Assembly: GCF_023101145.1 (NCBI RefSeq)
Contig: NZ_CP073714.1
Location: 3,906,001 to 3,970,000 of the forward strand
DNA: 64,000 bases
Direction: 5' to 3'
Source of the DNA: Paenibacillus pabuli
GTDB lineage: Bacteria > Bacillota > Bacilli > Paenibacillales > Paenibacillaceae
Below the pieces are notes generated by a model, which saw only the letters and a list, made by a program, of their open reading frames with translations, was not told where the DNA came from and ran no database searches. Shown here piece after piece: positions 53,978 through 63,639 of this stretch; the first letter of the stretch is position 1; each line of letters begins with the position of its first letter. A program made the translations under genes and the position numbers.

Positions 53978-54832
53978 TTAACCTTTCACCCCGCCAACCG
54001 TGAGACCTGAGATAAAGTAGCGCTGGAAGAAAAGAAACAGAATCAAGATGGGCACAATGGCAAGCACGGCTCCTGAGATCAGTTCCTCATAATGATTGCC
54101 CAATGGGGAAACGAAGGAAGCCAGCCCAATCGGCAGAGTAAACTGTTCCGTTGTCCGCAGCACAATGAGTGGCCAAAGAAAGTTATTCCAGCTGTTCATG
54201 GCCTGCAAGATGGCAATTGCCCCATATGCCGGAGCCATCAGCGGCACCATGATGCGGAAAAAGATACCAGACTCGGCACAGCCGTCAATTCTGCCTGCAT
54301 CCATAAAATCCTTGGGCAAACCCTGAGCGAATTGTCTGAAGAAGAAAATCGGCAAAGGCGCTACCACAAAAGGCAGAATAACGCCCCATACTGTATTGAT
54401 CAGCTTCAGTTTAATTGTCAATTCATACAGGGGCAGGATAATAATTTCCATTGGAATCATCATCACAACCAGCACGAGAGTGAAGATTAGAGTCTGTCCT
54501 CTGAACCGGTATACTCCCAGTCCGTAACCGACCATGGACGAAAACAACAGGCTCAGTACGGTGAACAACGCGGTGATGACCAGACTGTTTTTGTACCACG
54601 TGAAATAGTGGCCTGCCGCTCCCGATCCGGCAAAAATCGTCTTATAATTGTCCAGGCTCATTAAGGCCCAATCCCAACGAACGTTGAGGCCGTACCGGAA
54701 CAATTCGGCAGCTGGCTTCAGTGAGGCAAGTATTAGTGCATACAGAGGAAACAGCATCAAGACAGCCAACGCCGCAAACAATACCAGTAACAAAAGTGAA
54801 GCAGTATTAATTTTATTTTTTCGTGTCTCCAT
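53978..54832 (-). CDS. Carbohydrate ABC importer permease, MalG-like, locus C
   Basis: A 284-residue six-segment CUT1 permease with the EAA loop 'FMDAGRIDGCAESGIFFRIM' and the C-terminal 'FFQRYFISGLTVGGVKG'. It is more MalG/UgpE-like than the YtcP-type proteins of loci A and B. Starts four bases after the partner permease gene, so the two are translationally linked. The 318-base gap that follows leads to the giant surface-protein gene and has no clear terminator, so read-through is possible. Confidence 0.9.
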   Translation of the reverse strand: METRKNKINTASLLLLVLFAALAVLMLFPLYALILASLKPAAELFRYGLNVRWDWALMSLDNYKTIFAGSGAAGHYFTWYKNSLVITALFTVLSLLFSSMVGYGLGVYRFRGQTLIFTLVLVVMMIPMEIIILPLYELTIKLKLINTVWGVILPFVVAPLPIFFFRQFAQGLPKDFMDAGRIDGCAESGIFFRIMVPLMAPAYGAIAILQAMNSWNNFLWPLIVLRTTEQFTLPIGLASFVSPLGNHYEELISGAVLAIVPILILFLFFQRYFISGLTVGGVKG

Positions 54833-54836
54833 CGTA

Positions 54837-55769
54837 CTAATCCTCCTTCCTGAACATGCCCAGCACGGTAAGCTGAAGCATGCTGATCAGGAGTGTGATT
54901 ACCAGCAATGTGATGCCGATGGCTGCACCGAATCCGAGATTAAAATATTGGAATCCCTGCTGATAGATATAACCCACCATTGTCAGTCCGATATTTTGCG
55001 GAGAGGGTTTGCCTGCCCAGAGCATGTAGCTCTCCGTGAACATCGCATACCCCCCATACAGCGTAATCGTAATCACATAGATGGTAATTGGCTTAAGCAT
55101 AGGCACCGTAATACTCGTGAATTTCCTCATCACTCCAGCACCATCGATATCTGCGGCCTCATACAGATCCTTGGGAATGCTCTGCAGCGCGGAGAGAAAG
55201 TACAGCATGTTAATGCCCATCCAGCGCCAGCCTGCAAGTACGACCAGTGCAACCATGGCCAGTGATGAACTATATAACCACTGCTGGCTTGGAATGCCAA
55301 AGACGCTCAGGATGGAATTCATCAGTGCTCCATCGAGTTCTCCGAAGATGAGCCGGAATACAACCCCAGCTACAACAACCGAAGTTAGTGCAGGAATAAA
55401 CAGGGCCGAGCGAAACAGGTTCCGCGCCATCATACGACTGGAATTGAGCAATACGGCAAGCACCATGGGTACTGGAACCAACAGCAGCAGCGTCCAAAAG
55501 GTATAACGCGTGCTATTCCACAGTGCAGCCCGAAAGTCGGCGTTCCAGAGTTTACTGTAATGCTCCAGCCCCACAAACTGAACATCGCCGGGAAGAACCT
55601 GCTGAAAGCTCATCATGCCGGCTCGAAACAACGGATAAGCGAAAAAAATGAGAAATGACAAGATGAACGGCAACACAAACCCATACGGAGCCCATGTTCT
55701 GGAATTCATTCTGATGCTCTGGCGCCTGTTGGCGCGTACAGAAGCTGTTGTTTCCTTATGAAGCTGCAC
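54837..55769 (-). CDS. Carbohydrate ABC importer permease, MalF-like, locus C
   Basis: A 310-residue six-segment permease. The EAA loop is 'LYEAADIDGAGVMRKFTSIT'. The N-terminus is basic and Arg-rich ('VRANRRQSIRMNSRTWAPYG'), then 'FVLPFILSFLIFFAYPLFRA', typical of UgpA/MalF-like proteins. The start is GTG at 55769, preceded by GGGGG at good spacing; no nearby ATG. It forms the channel with the MalG-like partner encoded four bases downstream. The transported sugar is probably the product of the surface enzyme or of arabinan breakdown. Confidence 0.9.
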   Translation of the reverse strand: MQLHKETTASVRANRRQSIRMNSRTWAPYGFVLPFILSFLIFFAYPLFRAGMMSFQQVLPGDVQFVGLEHYSKLWNADFRAALWNSTRYTFWTLLLLVPVPMVLAVLLNSSRMMARNLFRSALFIPALTSVVVAGVVFRLIFGELDGALMNSILSVFGIPSQQWLYSSSLAMVALVVLAGWRWMGINMLYFLSALQSIPKDLYEAADIDGAGVMRKFTSITVPMLKPITIYVITITLYGGYAMFTESYMLWAGKPSPQNIGLTMVGYIYQQGFQYFNLGFGAAIGITLLVITLLISMLQLTVLGMFRKED

Positions 55770-55836
55770 TGTGGACCAACCCCCAACTTGGAATAAGCCA
55801 TATCCTCTATATTAAAAACGATCTCAACAACAACGT

Positions 55837-57147
55837 TTACTGAGTCAATTCTGCCTGCACGTCATTCAAAACTTGTTCAGGATCCTTCAGATTAATGAAG
55901 ATCTCTGGCATTGCTTTATTACGCACCGCATCGAATACTTCAGGCGACTTCTCTCGAATGTGGACTGGAGCAATCTCATCCTTCACTTCGAGCAGGGTGT
56001 CGAAAATATCATCTCCGAAATAATCCGTGTATTTGTTCGACTCCTTCATGGCTGCATCTGTCCATACATCTGTGCGAATCGGGTCAAATCCAAGCTGCTT
56101 CCAGATCTGAATGTTACCCTCTTTGGACAGTTTGGCATAAGCGAGAAATTGCTCGGCGAGTTCAATCGATCCGGACTGATTGGTAATGGACGTTGCTGTA
56201 CCTCCCATGCCAGCGGAACGATTACCACCCTCTTCCCAGGCCGGCATTGGGCGAATGATCATCTTGCCCTTGAGATCCGGGATATGATCGGTAAACCGGT
56301 TCATGAACCAGAACGGCATAAACACTGCTGCTGCACTCCCCTTATCCATATATCCGAAGTATTCTTCCGTGTCATGCCCCGCACCGGGCGCGACAGCAGC
56401 AACCCCTTCTTGAACCATCTTCTGAAAGAACTTCATCGTTGCAATATTAATGGGTGCGTTCACCGTTACGTTGTTATCGGCATCCACCTGATCCGACTTC
56501 TGCTGGCTAATGGCCGGCCACCAGGACCAGTTCCCGTTACCTTCAAACGTGATCATCGGTTTGCCTGTCTTCTCGATCACCTGCTTCCCTGCCTGCTCAA
56601 AATCGCTCCAAGTCTTGATATCATCTGCGTTAACACCCGCTTGATCCAGAATGTCCCGGTTGTAGTACATGACGGTTGCCCCCACATGGTAATCGATACC
56701 GTAGTATTTACCGTCCTTGCTATAGATCTCCACCCGGGATTGGACAATGTTATTCAGTTCAGGCTGTATCAAGTCCGTCAGATCGACCAGCTGCGGCACA
56801 CCTTTCATAAAATTGGGGAACTTGCTCTGCTCGATATCAACCAGATCCGGTGCGCCCACACCGGATTGCAAGGCAAGCAACAGCTTGGTGTGCATATCGT
56901 CATATGGAATCGTGGTTGCTTCCAGTTCAATCTGTTGATCAGGATGGTCCTGATTCCACTGCTCTGCCATACTCTCATAAAACTTCTGATGGGCATCCAC
57001 AAAAGTCCAGAAGACCAGCTTGGTCACTCCTCCGCTTCCTGCCTCTTCAGATGTCCCGCCTGAACCTTCCTTTGTAGTACTGCATCCACTTAGAGCCATC
57101 ACTACCACAAGAAGACATACCCCTAACCATACCTGCATTTTTTTCAT
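55837..57147 (-). CDS. Family-1 solute-binding lipoprotein, locus C
   Basis: A 436-residue binding protein. ATG 57147 has AAGGGG seven bases upstream and gives MKKMQVWLGVCLLVVVMALS with the lipobox ALSGC. The mature part is a MalE/UgpB-like fold ('KLVFWTFVDAHQKFYESMAE', 'DLVDIEQSKFPNFMKGVPQL'), smaller than the LipO-type proteins of loci A and B. It catches a sugar at the cell surface for the two permeases that follow (gap 67 bases). First gene of the locus C operon, divergent from an AraC gene, with a near-palindromic cre-like site between them. Confidence 0.9.
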   Translation of the reverse strand: MKKMQVWLGVCLLVVVMALSGCSTTKEGSGGTSEEAGSGGVTKLVFWTFVDAHQKFYESMAEQWNQDHPDQQIELEATTIPYDDMHTKLLLALQSGVGAPDLVDIEQSKFPNFMKGVPQLVDLTDLIQPELNNIVQSRVEIYSKDGKYYGIDYHVGATVMYYNRDILDQAGVNADDIKTWSDFEQAGKQVIEKTGKPMITFEGNGNWSWWPAISQQKSDQVDADNNVTVNAPINIATMKFFQKMVQEGVAAVAPGAGHDTEEYFGYMDKGSAAAVFMPFWFMNRFTDHIPDLKGKMIIRPMPAWEEGGNRSAGMGGTATSITNQSGSIELAEQFLAYAKLSKEGNIQIWKQLGFDPIRTDVWTDAAMKESNKYTDYFGDDIFDTLLEVKDEIAPVHIREKSPEVFDAVRNKAMPEIFINLKDPEQVLNDVQAELTQ

Positions 57148-57205
57148 GTGCAATCCCCTTCCCAAGGTTGTAATCCTGAATCCGTTTAAGGTTAGAAACT
57201 CAATT

Positions 57206-57220
57206 TCGTAAGCGCTTTAT
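57206..57220. promoter_or_regulatory. Cre-like site in the locus C divergent region
   Basis: TCGTAAGCGCTTTAT contains the core AAGCGCTT typical of CcpA and other LacI-family operators, with two mismatches to the cre consensus. It lies between the binding-protein start (57147) and the AraC gene and could act on either. Confidence 0.4.
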
Positions 57221-57232
57221 TTTCTATGTTAC

Positions 57233-58201
57233 TTGCTGTATCATAAAAAACAAATAACCGATGCCAACATGAATTTTAAATATTTCAACCTGTTCGGAGG
57301 TGCCAAATTGGACTCGCCCATCCTTCATTTCATCACCCCGCCCATTCCCTATTTTATTGATTGCGGACGTGCTTATTACGAAGCTGGTGAATATCACATT
57401 AGCCGCAGTGACATCGGTGTCTTTGATCTAATTGTTGTTACACGCGGTTCACTCGCCATTAGCGAAAACGGGACAGAATGGCTTCTGAACCAAGGAGAAG
57501 CACTGGTCCTTAAACCGGATGGACACCATTACGGCAGTGCAGCCTGTAAGGCGGAAACGGAAATGATCTGGATTCATTTTCAAACCTATGGCAGCTGGAG
57601 AGAGTCTGCCAACATGGACGAATGCCTCGCCAATCAAGCAGAACTAATCGAGACACATAAGGTGAGCGCATATCTGAACCACTGTGATGTCTGTTCCATC
57701 TTCATCCCCAAACATATGCACATTGCAACCAAAGACATGGAACTGCTGGAGCATTTCTCTCAGCTTGATCAGGAGCCCCAGTCCATTCGCAATTGGAAAC
57801 GACAGGCGACCTTCCAGCAATTTATGCAGCATCTGGATCTTGGGCTGTCCTCACTGTCCGACGTTGCTGCCATCCGGATTGCAGAGAAAGTTGAACTCTA
57901 CATCCGCCACAATTACTCGCTACCGATCTCCAATCCGATGCTGCAAAAGGAACTCAACTACCATCCAAACTATCTTGCACGCAGCATGCTGAAAGTGTAT
58001 GGCATGACCCCCATGGAATATCTGCTGCATTACAGAATCGAACTGGCCAAAAAGCTGCTGCTTCAAACCGCCTGGTCCGTTGCTCGCATCGCCGAAGAAA
58101 TCGGATTTAATCATGTATCCTACTTCTCTTCCTGTTTCTCGAAAAAAGAGGGCATCTCTCCTTCCAACTTCCGCAGCAAGTTTACCAACTCAGATAAATA
58201 A
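57233..58201 (+). CDS. AraC-family regulator of locus C
   Basis: About 310-322 residues: an N-terminal cupin-like sensor ('LIVVTRGSLAISENGTEWLL', 'NQGEALVLKPDGHHYGSAAC'), then a C-terminal AraC DNA-binding domain ('PISNPMLQKELNYHPNYLAR', 'SVARIAEEIGFNHVSYFSSC'). It is divergent from the locus C operon and convergent with the GH127 gene, so it likely activates one or both when sugar is bound. The start is uncertain: the frame opens with TTG at 57233, while ATG 57269 (MNFKYFNLFGG) looks more natural; neither has a clear ribosome site. Confidence 0.85.
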   Translation: MLYHKKQITDANMNFKYFNLFGGAKLDSPILHFITPPIPYFIDCGRAYYEAGEYHISRSDIGVFDLIVVTRGSLAISENGTEWLLNQGEALVLKPDGHHYGSAACKAETEMIWIHFQTYGSWRESANMDECLANQAELIETHKVSAYLNHCDVCSIFIPKHMHIATKDMELLEHFSQLDQEPQSIRNWKRQATFQQFMQHLDLGLSSLSDVAAIRIAEKVELYIRHNYSLPISNPMLQKELNYHPNYLARSMLKVYGMTPMEYLLHYRIELAKKLLLQTAWSVARIAEEIGFNHVSYFSSCFSKKEGISPSNFRSKFTNSDK

Positions 58202-58339
58202 ACTGACTCAATCAGAACTGATGCCGTGAAAAAAGTGTCCGCTCACCAAAGATCGCGTTATCCTACAGCGCGTATTCTGGCTCTATCGGGCGCTTTCCTT
58301 TTTGCATACCTTTTTACAGCAGCACTAGCAGTCTTCTTC

Positions 58340-60325
58340 TTATTCGCTCTCCCGAATCCAAACGCTCATTTCTCCTTCATCCCGATTGGCCCAAGTGAAG
58401 TAAGGAATGAACCGAAGCTCGGCAGGCTGTGTATCCCAGTGGACATCACTGCGATACAGATGTATTCCCCAGTCTTCTTGGGATACGATTCGCTGCCCAA
58501 TGGTTGTAAGTGCCGGAACCCCCAGAGGCATCCGTTCCCCGCTACCGATATGAAACTCGGCATCCCGGGGCAGCTGAATGCGATGTAATCCGCGGCCATT
58601 GTCGACTTCTTCAAGACAGTACATAAATGGTCCTCGCTGGATGGCTACTTTTCCGAAAGTGGCTTTGATGTGATCATGCCCTTTCATCCGAAGCAACTCC
58701 GTAGGGAAGTGAAGTTTAATCTCATCACCGGCTTTCCACGAACGGGTCACCTTAATGTAACCGTATTTAAAAATTAACTCATCCTGTTTGCTCTTCTCCC
58801 CATTAATCCACAGCTCGGGAAACTTGCACCAGTCCGGCTTTCTCAGAGCTATCGTAAACTCCATACCCTCCGAGGAATCGGGCCGAACGATCAGCTTCAC
58901 TTCTCCGGTGGAAGTATAGTCAGACGCCATAGTTAGCGCTGTTCTTCTACCCTTAAGTGTGAATTCCCCTTCCCCGCCGATATACAATTGCACATACAAC
59001 GTAGCCTCTTCCACAGCTGGGGTATACACATATTGATCCAATGAGGCCAGTAATCGTGCAATGTTCGGCGGACAGCAGGCACAGCCAAACCACCCTTGTC
59101 GGCGTGTTCGCACGTGGGCATAATTAGGATTCACACGTTGAATCTCCGGATCGACTTCAAGCGGATTCACATAGAAGAATCGTTGACCATCCAGGGACAT
59201 TCCACTAATCACCGTGTTGTACAGGGCTCGCTCCATAACGTCTGCGTACCGGCTATCCTGCTCCATCTGCAGCATGCGCTTCGCCCAAAAGATCAGGCCA
59301 ATCGAGGCACAGGTCTCTGCGTAGGCGGTATCACCCGGCAGATCATAATCGCCTGTAAATGCTTCTTCTTTGGCTGATGAACCAATGCTTCCCGTAATGT
59401 ACATTCGCTTGCTTACGACGTTGCTCCACAACCGTTCACAGGCTTCTTTCAGCGGTGTATCCTCCGTCTTCGCAGCTACATCTACCATAGCCGCGCACAT
59501 GTAAACTAGTCGAACCGCATGGCCTTCTGCTGTCGACTGCTCCCTAATGGGCAGATGGGACTGGGAGTAATTATGACGGTGAACCATGTCCAACTCTCCA
59601 AAATGTATGGTACGGCCCCTTTGCTCCCATTCTTCTACAAAAAAATGCGGACTCGCTCCCCGCTGATCCAGAAAATAACGGCTCAGTTCCAGATATTTCT
59701 CTTCCTTTGTCGTCTCATACAATTTGAAGAGTGCAAGTTCAATCTCCTGATGCCCATCATAACCTGGCAATTGTCCCGGCTCTGTACCAAACACGGTGCC
59801 TATATGATCCGCCAGGCGTATAACCACATCCAGCAGCGTGCGCTTGCCCGTGGCATGATAGTACGCCACACCAGCCTCAATCATATGTCCTGCACAATAG
59901 AGTTCATGACACTCAGCGAGGTTCGTCCAGCGCGCGCCAGGTTCACGCAGGGTAAAGTACGTGTTCAAATATCCATCGGATTGCTGTGCCCGAGCTATGG
60001 TCTCAATAACGGAATCCACGAGGATTTCAAGTTCCGGGTCGGCCTTCGCAGAGAGCAGGTACGAAGCTGCTTCAATCCATTTCGCAACATCGCTATCCTG
60101 AAATACCATGCCATAATGAACGCCCTCTTCATCCCCTGCAGCAATACGAAAATTCCGAATAGCCCGACTTGGTTCAGCTCCTTCGATACGGTCATTGAGG
60201 GCTTCCCATTGATAAGGAACAACCACGTTGCGGACCAGTTCAATATAATGCGACCAGAATGGATCATTGATTTTATGGCTATAACTTGATGTTTGTGGAT
60301 GGCTTGGGACGTCTGGTTTTGTCAT
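58340..60325 (-). CDS. GH127 beta-L-arabinofuranosidase
   Basis: A 661-residue cytosolic protein of the DUF1680/GH127 family (HypBA1-like). The helical (alpha/alpha)6 barrel begins 'NDPFWSHYIELVRNVVVPYQ'. The metal and catalytic cysteines are visible in 'YAETCASIGLIFWA' (E-x-C) and 'GWFGCACCPPNIARLLAS' (CC). The C-terminal part is beta-sandwich-like. These enzymes remove beta-L-arabinofuranose from plant glycans such as hydroxyproline-linked oligosaccharides. Ribosome site GGAGAGG five bases before the ATG. Single gene ending face to face with the AraC gene. Together with locus C it points to arabinose-containing plant polymers as the substrate. Confidence 0.92.
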   Translation of the reverse strand: MTKPDVPSHPQTSSYSHKINDPFWSHYIELVRNVVVPYQWEALNDRIEGAEPSRAIRNFRIAAGDEEGVHYGMVFQDSDVAKWIEAASYLLSAKADPELEILVDSVIETIARAQQSDGYLNTYFTLREPGARWTNLAECHELYCAGHMIEAGVAYYHATGKRTLLDVVIRLADHIGTVFGTEPGQLPGYDGHQEIELALFKLYETTKEEKYLELSRYFLDQRGASPHFFVEEWEQRGRTIHFGELDMVHRHNYSQSHLPIREQSTAEGHAVRLVYMCAAMVDVAAKTEDTPLKEACERLWSNVVSKRMYITGSIGSSAKEEAFTGDYDLPGDTAYAETCASIGLIFWAKRMLQMEQDSRYADVMERALYNTVISGMSLDGQRFFYVNPLEVDPEIQRVNPNYAHVRTRRQGWFGCACCPPNIARLLASLDQYVYTPAVEEATLYVQLYIGGEGEFTLKGRRTALTMASDYTSTGEVKLIVRPDSSEGMEFTIALRKPDWCKFPELWINGEKSKQDELIFKYGYIKVTRSWKAGDEIKLHFPTELLRMKGHDHIKATFGKVAIQRGPFMYCLEEVDNGRGLHRIQLPRDAEFHIGSGERMPLGVPALTTIGQRIVSQEDWGIHLYRSDVHWDTQPAELRFIPYFTWANRDEGEMSVWIRESE

Positions 60326-60564
60326 GGAAACCTCTCCTTCTTCTTTTAAGTATCCTTATTTTACAAATCATTACATCAGGGTGAAATCATCATTTCCAAC
60401 TGAAATTTATATAATTACAACCTTGTACGACTGCACAAGCAATGCGGAAGGCAATAGTGGTTAACAACTGTTACCAATAACATAAACTCTAGGTCTTCAA
60501 AAAAGCTTTTAACCTGCTCCTGTGCTTTTTGGTGTGGAGTTGGTTCGAACTTAGAAGAAAATAA

Positions 60565-60600
60565 ACGACCGCTCCCCAGCAGGCTAACAGGAAACGGTCG
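60565..60600 (-). terminator. Hairpin downstream of the GGT-like gene (second)
   Basis: On the minus strand CGACCGTTTCC pairs with GGGGAGCGGTCG (11 pairs including G-U) around a 13-base loop, followed by TTTATTTTC. It is a back-up terminator for the GGT operon. The rest of the 60326-60672 gap shows no gene. Confidence 0.55.
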
Positions 60601-60627
60601 CAGTTTAGTTGTGTTTTATGTAAGAAT

Positions 60628-60658
60628 AAAGGCCTGGGCAGTATGCACCCAGACCTTT
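60628..60658 (-). terminator. Terminator of the GGT-like operon
   Basis: AAAGGTCTGGGTGC/GCCCAGGCCTTT form a 12-base stem with small mismatches around ATACT, then ATTCTTACAT on the minus strand. It starts 15 bases after the stop codon. Confidence 0.65.
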
Positions 60659-60672
60659 CACCTGGTTCTGGT

Positions 60673-62253
60673 TTACCATCCGATAGCCGCACCATCGCAG
60701 CGGGGGTCTGTGCCCCCGAGCAGGAAGCCATTGTCATCGATCATAATGGCATGCGCATGTCCCATCACTCTAGCAAAATCTTCAACGGTGTGTATCTCGT
60801 GTCCGGCGAGTCGTAAACGCTGCTGCACTTCTGTCGCGATTCGGCCCTCCACTCTCAATTCTTGCGTTGCATCTCCCCATGTTCTTCCCCACACCCACCG
60901 GGGTTCACGCACAGCGGTCTGGGGGGTCATACCATAATCCACCATCCGGGTCAGCAGCGCGGTCTGGGTCTGGGGCTGACCTTCTCCTCCCTGGGTACCG
61001 TACAAAATATACGGCTTCCCATCACGGCAAGCCATCGCCGGCATCAGCGTATGAAAGGTTCTTTTGTCCGGTTCCAGCCTGTTCACATGCGACGGATCAA
61101 GGGAGAAGAACGAGCCTCGGTTCTGCAGCAATATACCGGTGTCTCCCCCAACCACAGCCGAGCCGAACTCAAAATAGAGACTTTGAATAAATGACACAGC
61201 ATTACCCTCACTGTCTACTACCGCCGCATATGCCGTATCATGACCTACCGGCTGGGTATCCATCGGGAGAGCTCGCTCCATATCGATGCAGGCCGCCAGC
61301 TTCGCAGCATAGGATTTGGATAGCAGCCGGTCTAGGGGAATGGGGGAAAATTGTGGGTCTGTCAAATAACGATCGCGGTCACGGAAGCTCAGCTTCAGCG
61401 CCTCCACGAGCAGGTGATAGTACTCATAGGAACCATGCTCTATACCCTCAAAATCAAACTGTTCTAGTATTTGAAGCGCCATTATACCGGTAAAGCCCTG
61501 TGAATTCGGCGGGACCTGATAAAGATCAAGCCCTCGGTAACTCCCTTTGATCGGCTCCACCCATTCACCTCTGTGTCTCGCAAAGTCCTCCAGTGTCAGT
61601 AGACCTCCCTGCTCCTTAAGTGAGCGAACAATCTCCTGACCAACACTGCCTGAATAAAATACATCTCGACCCTGATCCGCAACCTGGAGCAGGCTGCTTC
61701 CCAAAGCAGACTGCACAAAGCGGCTGCCTTGCTCGGGGACCTTGCCTCCAGGCAGATAGATGGCGGCAGTCTGTGGATAAGCTGCCAGCACATCGAAACG
61801 CTCAGCCGTATTGACATGCTGGTCCGGCGACAGCGGGAAGCCTTCCAGCGCATAACGGATCGCGGGCTCAAGCACTTCTGCCAGCGTCTTCGAACCATAT
61901 TCCTGTAATATGACATCCCAGCCGTCCACCATACCCGGCACGGTAATGACGCTTCGGGGTCCCCGCTGCGGGATGGCTGATTCGCCGGCAAAGCAGGCCG
62001 CGGTAATCCGACTGCCCGAACGTCCGCTCGCGTTATAGGCCCTGACTTTTCTCTCTTCGGTGCTATAGGTCAGCCAGAAGGAATCGCCTCCCAGTCCCGT
62101 CATATGTGGGTATACGACGGCAAGACAGGCGCTCACTGCCACGGCGGCATCAAAAGCATTACCTCCCTGCTGCAAAATACGCGATCCTGCCGCGCTGGCC
62201 AAAGAATGAGGGCTGACTACCATCGTCTGTGTGCCTGTGACTTGTGGAACCAT
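60673..62253 (-). CDS. Gamma-glutamyltransferase-family protein
   Basis: A 526-residue Ntn-hydrolase. The N-terminal domain begins 'MVVSPHSLASAAGSRILQQG', 'GNAFDAAVAVSACLAVVYPH', 'MTGLGGDSFWLTY'. The self-cleavage and nucleophile Thr is in 'GHDTAYAAVVDSEGNAVSFI', and 'EPRWVWG' marks the C-terminal subunit. There is no signal peptide, so it is cytosolic, unlike secreted glutathione-degrading GGT. ATG 62253 has AAGGTGG just upstream; the frame opens 30 bases earlier with a TTG. It sits 57 bases after an amidohydrolase gene in the same operon, suggesting removal of a gamma-glutamyl-like or amide-linked group in a catabolic route rather than glutathione turnover. Confidence 0.85.
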   Translation of the reverse strand: MVPQVTGTQTMVVSPHSLASAAGSRILQQGGNAFDAAVAVSACLAVVYPHMTGLGGDSFWLTYSTEERKVRAYNASGRSGSRITAACFAGESAIPQRGPRSVITVPGMVDGWDVILQEYGSKTLAEVLEPAIRYALEGFPLSPDQHVNTAERFDVLAAYPQTAAIYLPGGKVPEQGSRFVQSALGSSLLQVADQGRDVFYSGSVGQEIVRSLKEQGGLLTLEDFARHRGEWVEPIKGSYRGLDLYQVPPNSQGFTGIMALQILEQFDFEGIEHGSYEYYHLLVEALKLSFRDRDRYLTDPQFSPIPLDRLLSKSYAAKLAACIDMERALPMDTQPVGHDTAYAAVVDSEGNAVSFIQSLYFEFGSAVVGGDTGILLQNRGSFFSLDPSHVNRLEPDKRTFHTLMPAMACRDGKPYILYGTQGGEGQPQTQTALLTRMVDYGMTPQTAVREPRWVWGRTWGDATQELRVEGRIATEVQQRLRLAGHEIHTVEDFARVMGHAHAIMIDDNGFLLGGTDPRCDGAAIGW

Positions 62254-62310
62254 CTTGCCACCTTCTTTCTCTGCTATGTTCAACTGAGGGTAATTCCTGT
62301 TTGTTGCTAA

Positions 62311-63639
62311 TCATGTTACCAGTTCAGACGCGAATGTCTGAGCGGTATGCAAAGCAGACTGCCATCTGCCGGAGGCATACACCCAGCGACTCATTTTTGT
62401 ACCTGATAACAGCTGCGTCACATCCGAAGCATCCGTGACAACAAAGTTGCACTCATGCCCTTCTTCTATTCCATACTCGTCGCAGCCCGTGATTTCAGCA
62501 GGTATATCCGTGATCATCCGCAGCAGCTGTACGAAATCCCGTTCACTGCCCATATGGGCAGCATATGATGTGATTTGTGCAATCTGTATCAGATCCCCGC
62601 GACCGAACGGATGGAATGGGTCTTGAATATTGTCGGAGGCCGCAGCAAGCGGAATGCCTTCTGCAAGTAGCTCGCGAATGCGTGTTGTGCCCCGTCTTAC
62701 CAGGCCGCGATCTTCCCGTCCCTGAAGATACAGGTTCACCGCAGGCAGCGTCACCGCGTTCAGACCGGCTTCCTTCATCTTCGCCATCACATGCTCTGCA
62801 TCTTTTTCCGTCATTGCGGACAATGAGCACAGATGATCTGCCGTCACTCTGCCCTGATAACCGTAGCGAATCGTATGCTCTGCGATGCTCAGCACGGTTT
62901 TTTTTCCGGGATTATCACTTTCATCTGCATGCAGATCAATGGGTACACCGAAACGTTCTGCTAACCGAAAAATCCTGCTAATCTCTCTTTCAGAGTCGTC
63001 TGCCAGATGAGGGGCTCCGCCAAGTACATCAATTCCCATCCGCAGTGCTTCCTCGATGGCCTCATCCGCAGCTTCATGATTGCCGCGGAACGGTACCATG
63101 AGCGCATATTGGATAGCCATACGGCCCTTCAACTTCTCCCGTACTTCCAAGGCTGCCTCAATTGTCCGAAAGGCCACCTCTCTCCCCAAATGAACAGGGA
63201 AGTCGAGGTGGCTCCTTATGGTCGTGGTCCCGTAGCTTAGTGCCATTCTGGCAGCCGTCAGCATGCGTTCCGCTAACTGCTCCTTGCTGAATGTCTGTAC
63301 AGCCTGGCTGTAATTAAGAATGGCTTCATGTAGTGTGCCGGATCGGTTCGACACCTGCTCAAGCGAGAAGGCCTTATCCAGATGCATATGACAGTCAACC
63401 AGGCCAGGAAGCATCATGCCGCCCTGCAGATCGATGCAATCTGCGTCTGCGAGCCGTTTCAGATCCGATCCTGCCTGATGCAGGACCATCGGACGGGAAT
63501 CACCACTTTCCCGTGCATCTAGGAAGCGATCCTGCCGACGGATGCTAATCCATTTTCCGGCCTCCGCCTTTAGTTCATAAAGACCAAGGTCTTCCCGGTG
63601 CGGAAGGCGTACATTAATGAAACGCAGCCCTGCACTCAT
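62311..63639 (-). CDS. Cytosine-deaminase-like amidohydrolase
   Basis: A 442-residue amidohydrolase-superfamily protein close to CodA and atrazine-type deaminases. Metal and catalytic motifs run in order: 'LPGLVDCHMHLDKAF' (H-x-H), 'DLHADESDNP' (His and the proton-shuttling Glu), 'VTADHLCSLSAM' (His), and 'AASDNIQDPFHPFG' (the metal-binding Asp). It would deaminate or hydrolyse a small heterocycle in the cytosol. The ATG overlaps the cupin stop (ATGA), so translation is coupled, and the GGT-like gene follows at close spacing. The substrate is unknown; the operon mix does not match pyrimidine salvage. Confidence 0.88.
   Translation of the reverse strand: MSAGLRFINVRLPHREDLGLYELKAEAGKWISIRRQDRFLDARESGDSRPMVLHQAGSDLKRLADADCIDLQGGMMLPGLVDCHMHLDKAFSLEQVSNRSGTLHEAILNYSQAVQTFSKEQLAERMLTAARMALSYGTTTIRSHLDFPVHLGREVAFRTIEAALEVREKLKGRMAIQYALMVPFRGNHEAADEAIEEALRMGIDVLGGAPHLADDSEREISRIFRLAERFGVPIDLHADESDNPGKKTVLSIAEHTIRYGYQGRVTADHLCSLSAMTEKDAEHVMAKMKEAGLNAVTLPAVNLYLQGREDRGLVRRGTTRIRELLAEGIPLAAASDNIQDPFHPFGRGDLIQIAQITSYAAHMGSERDFVQLLRMITDIPAEITGCDEYGIEEGHECNFVVTDASDVTQLLSGTKMSRWVYASGRWQSALHTAQTFASELVT

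Noticed and set aside
55873-57063. 396-codon plus-strand frame opposite the binding-protein gene
   Set aside because: It is antisense to a well-supported lipoprotein gene, has no ribosome site, and its composition (His, Leu, Cys rich) is that of a shadow frame.
59519-60289. 256-codon plus-strand frame opposite GH127
   Set aside because: Antisense to a full-length enzyme with all motifs; no ribosome site or family likeness.
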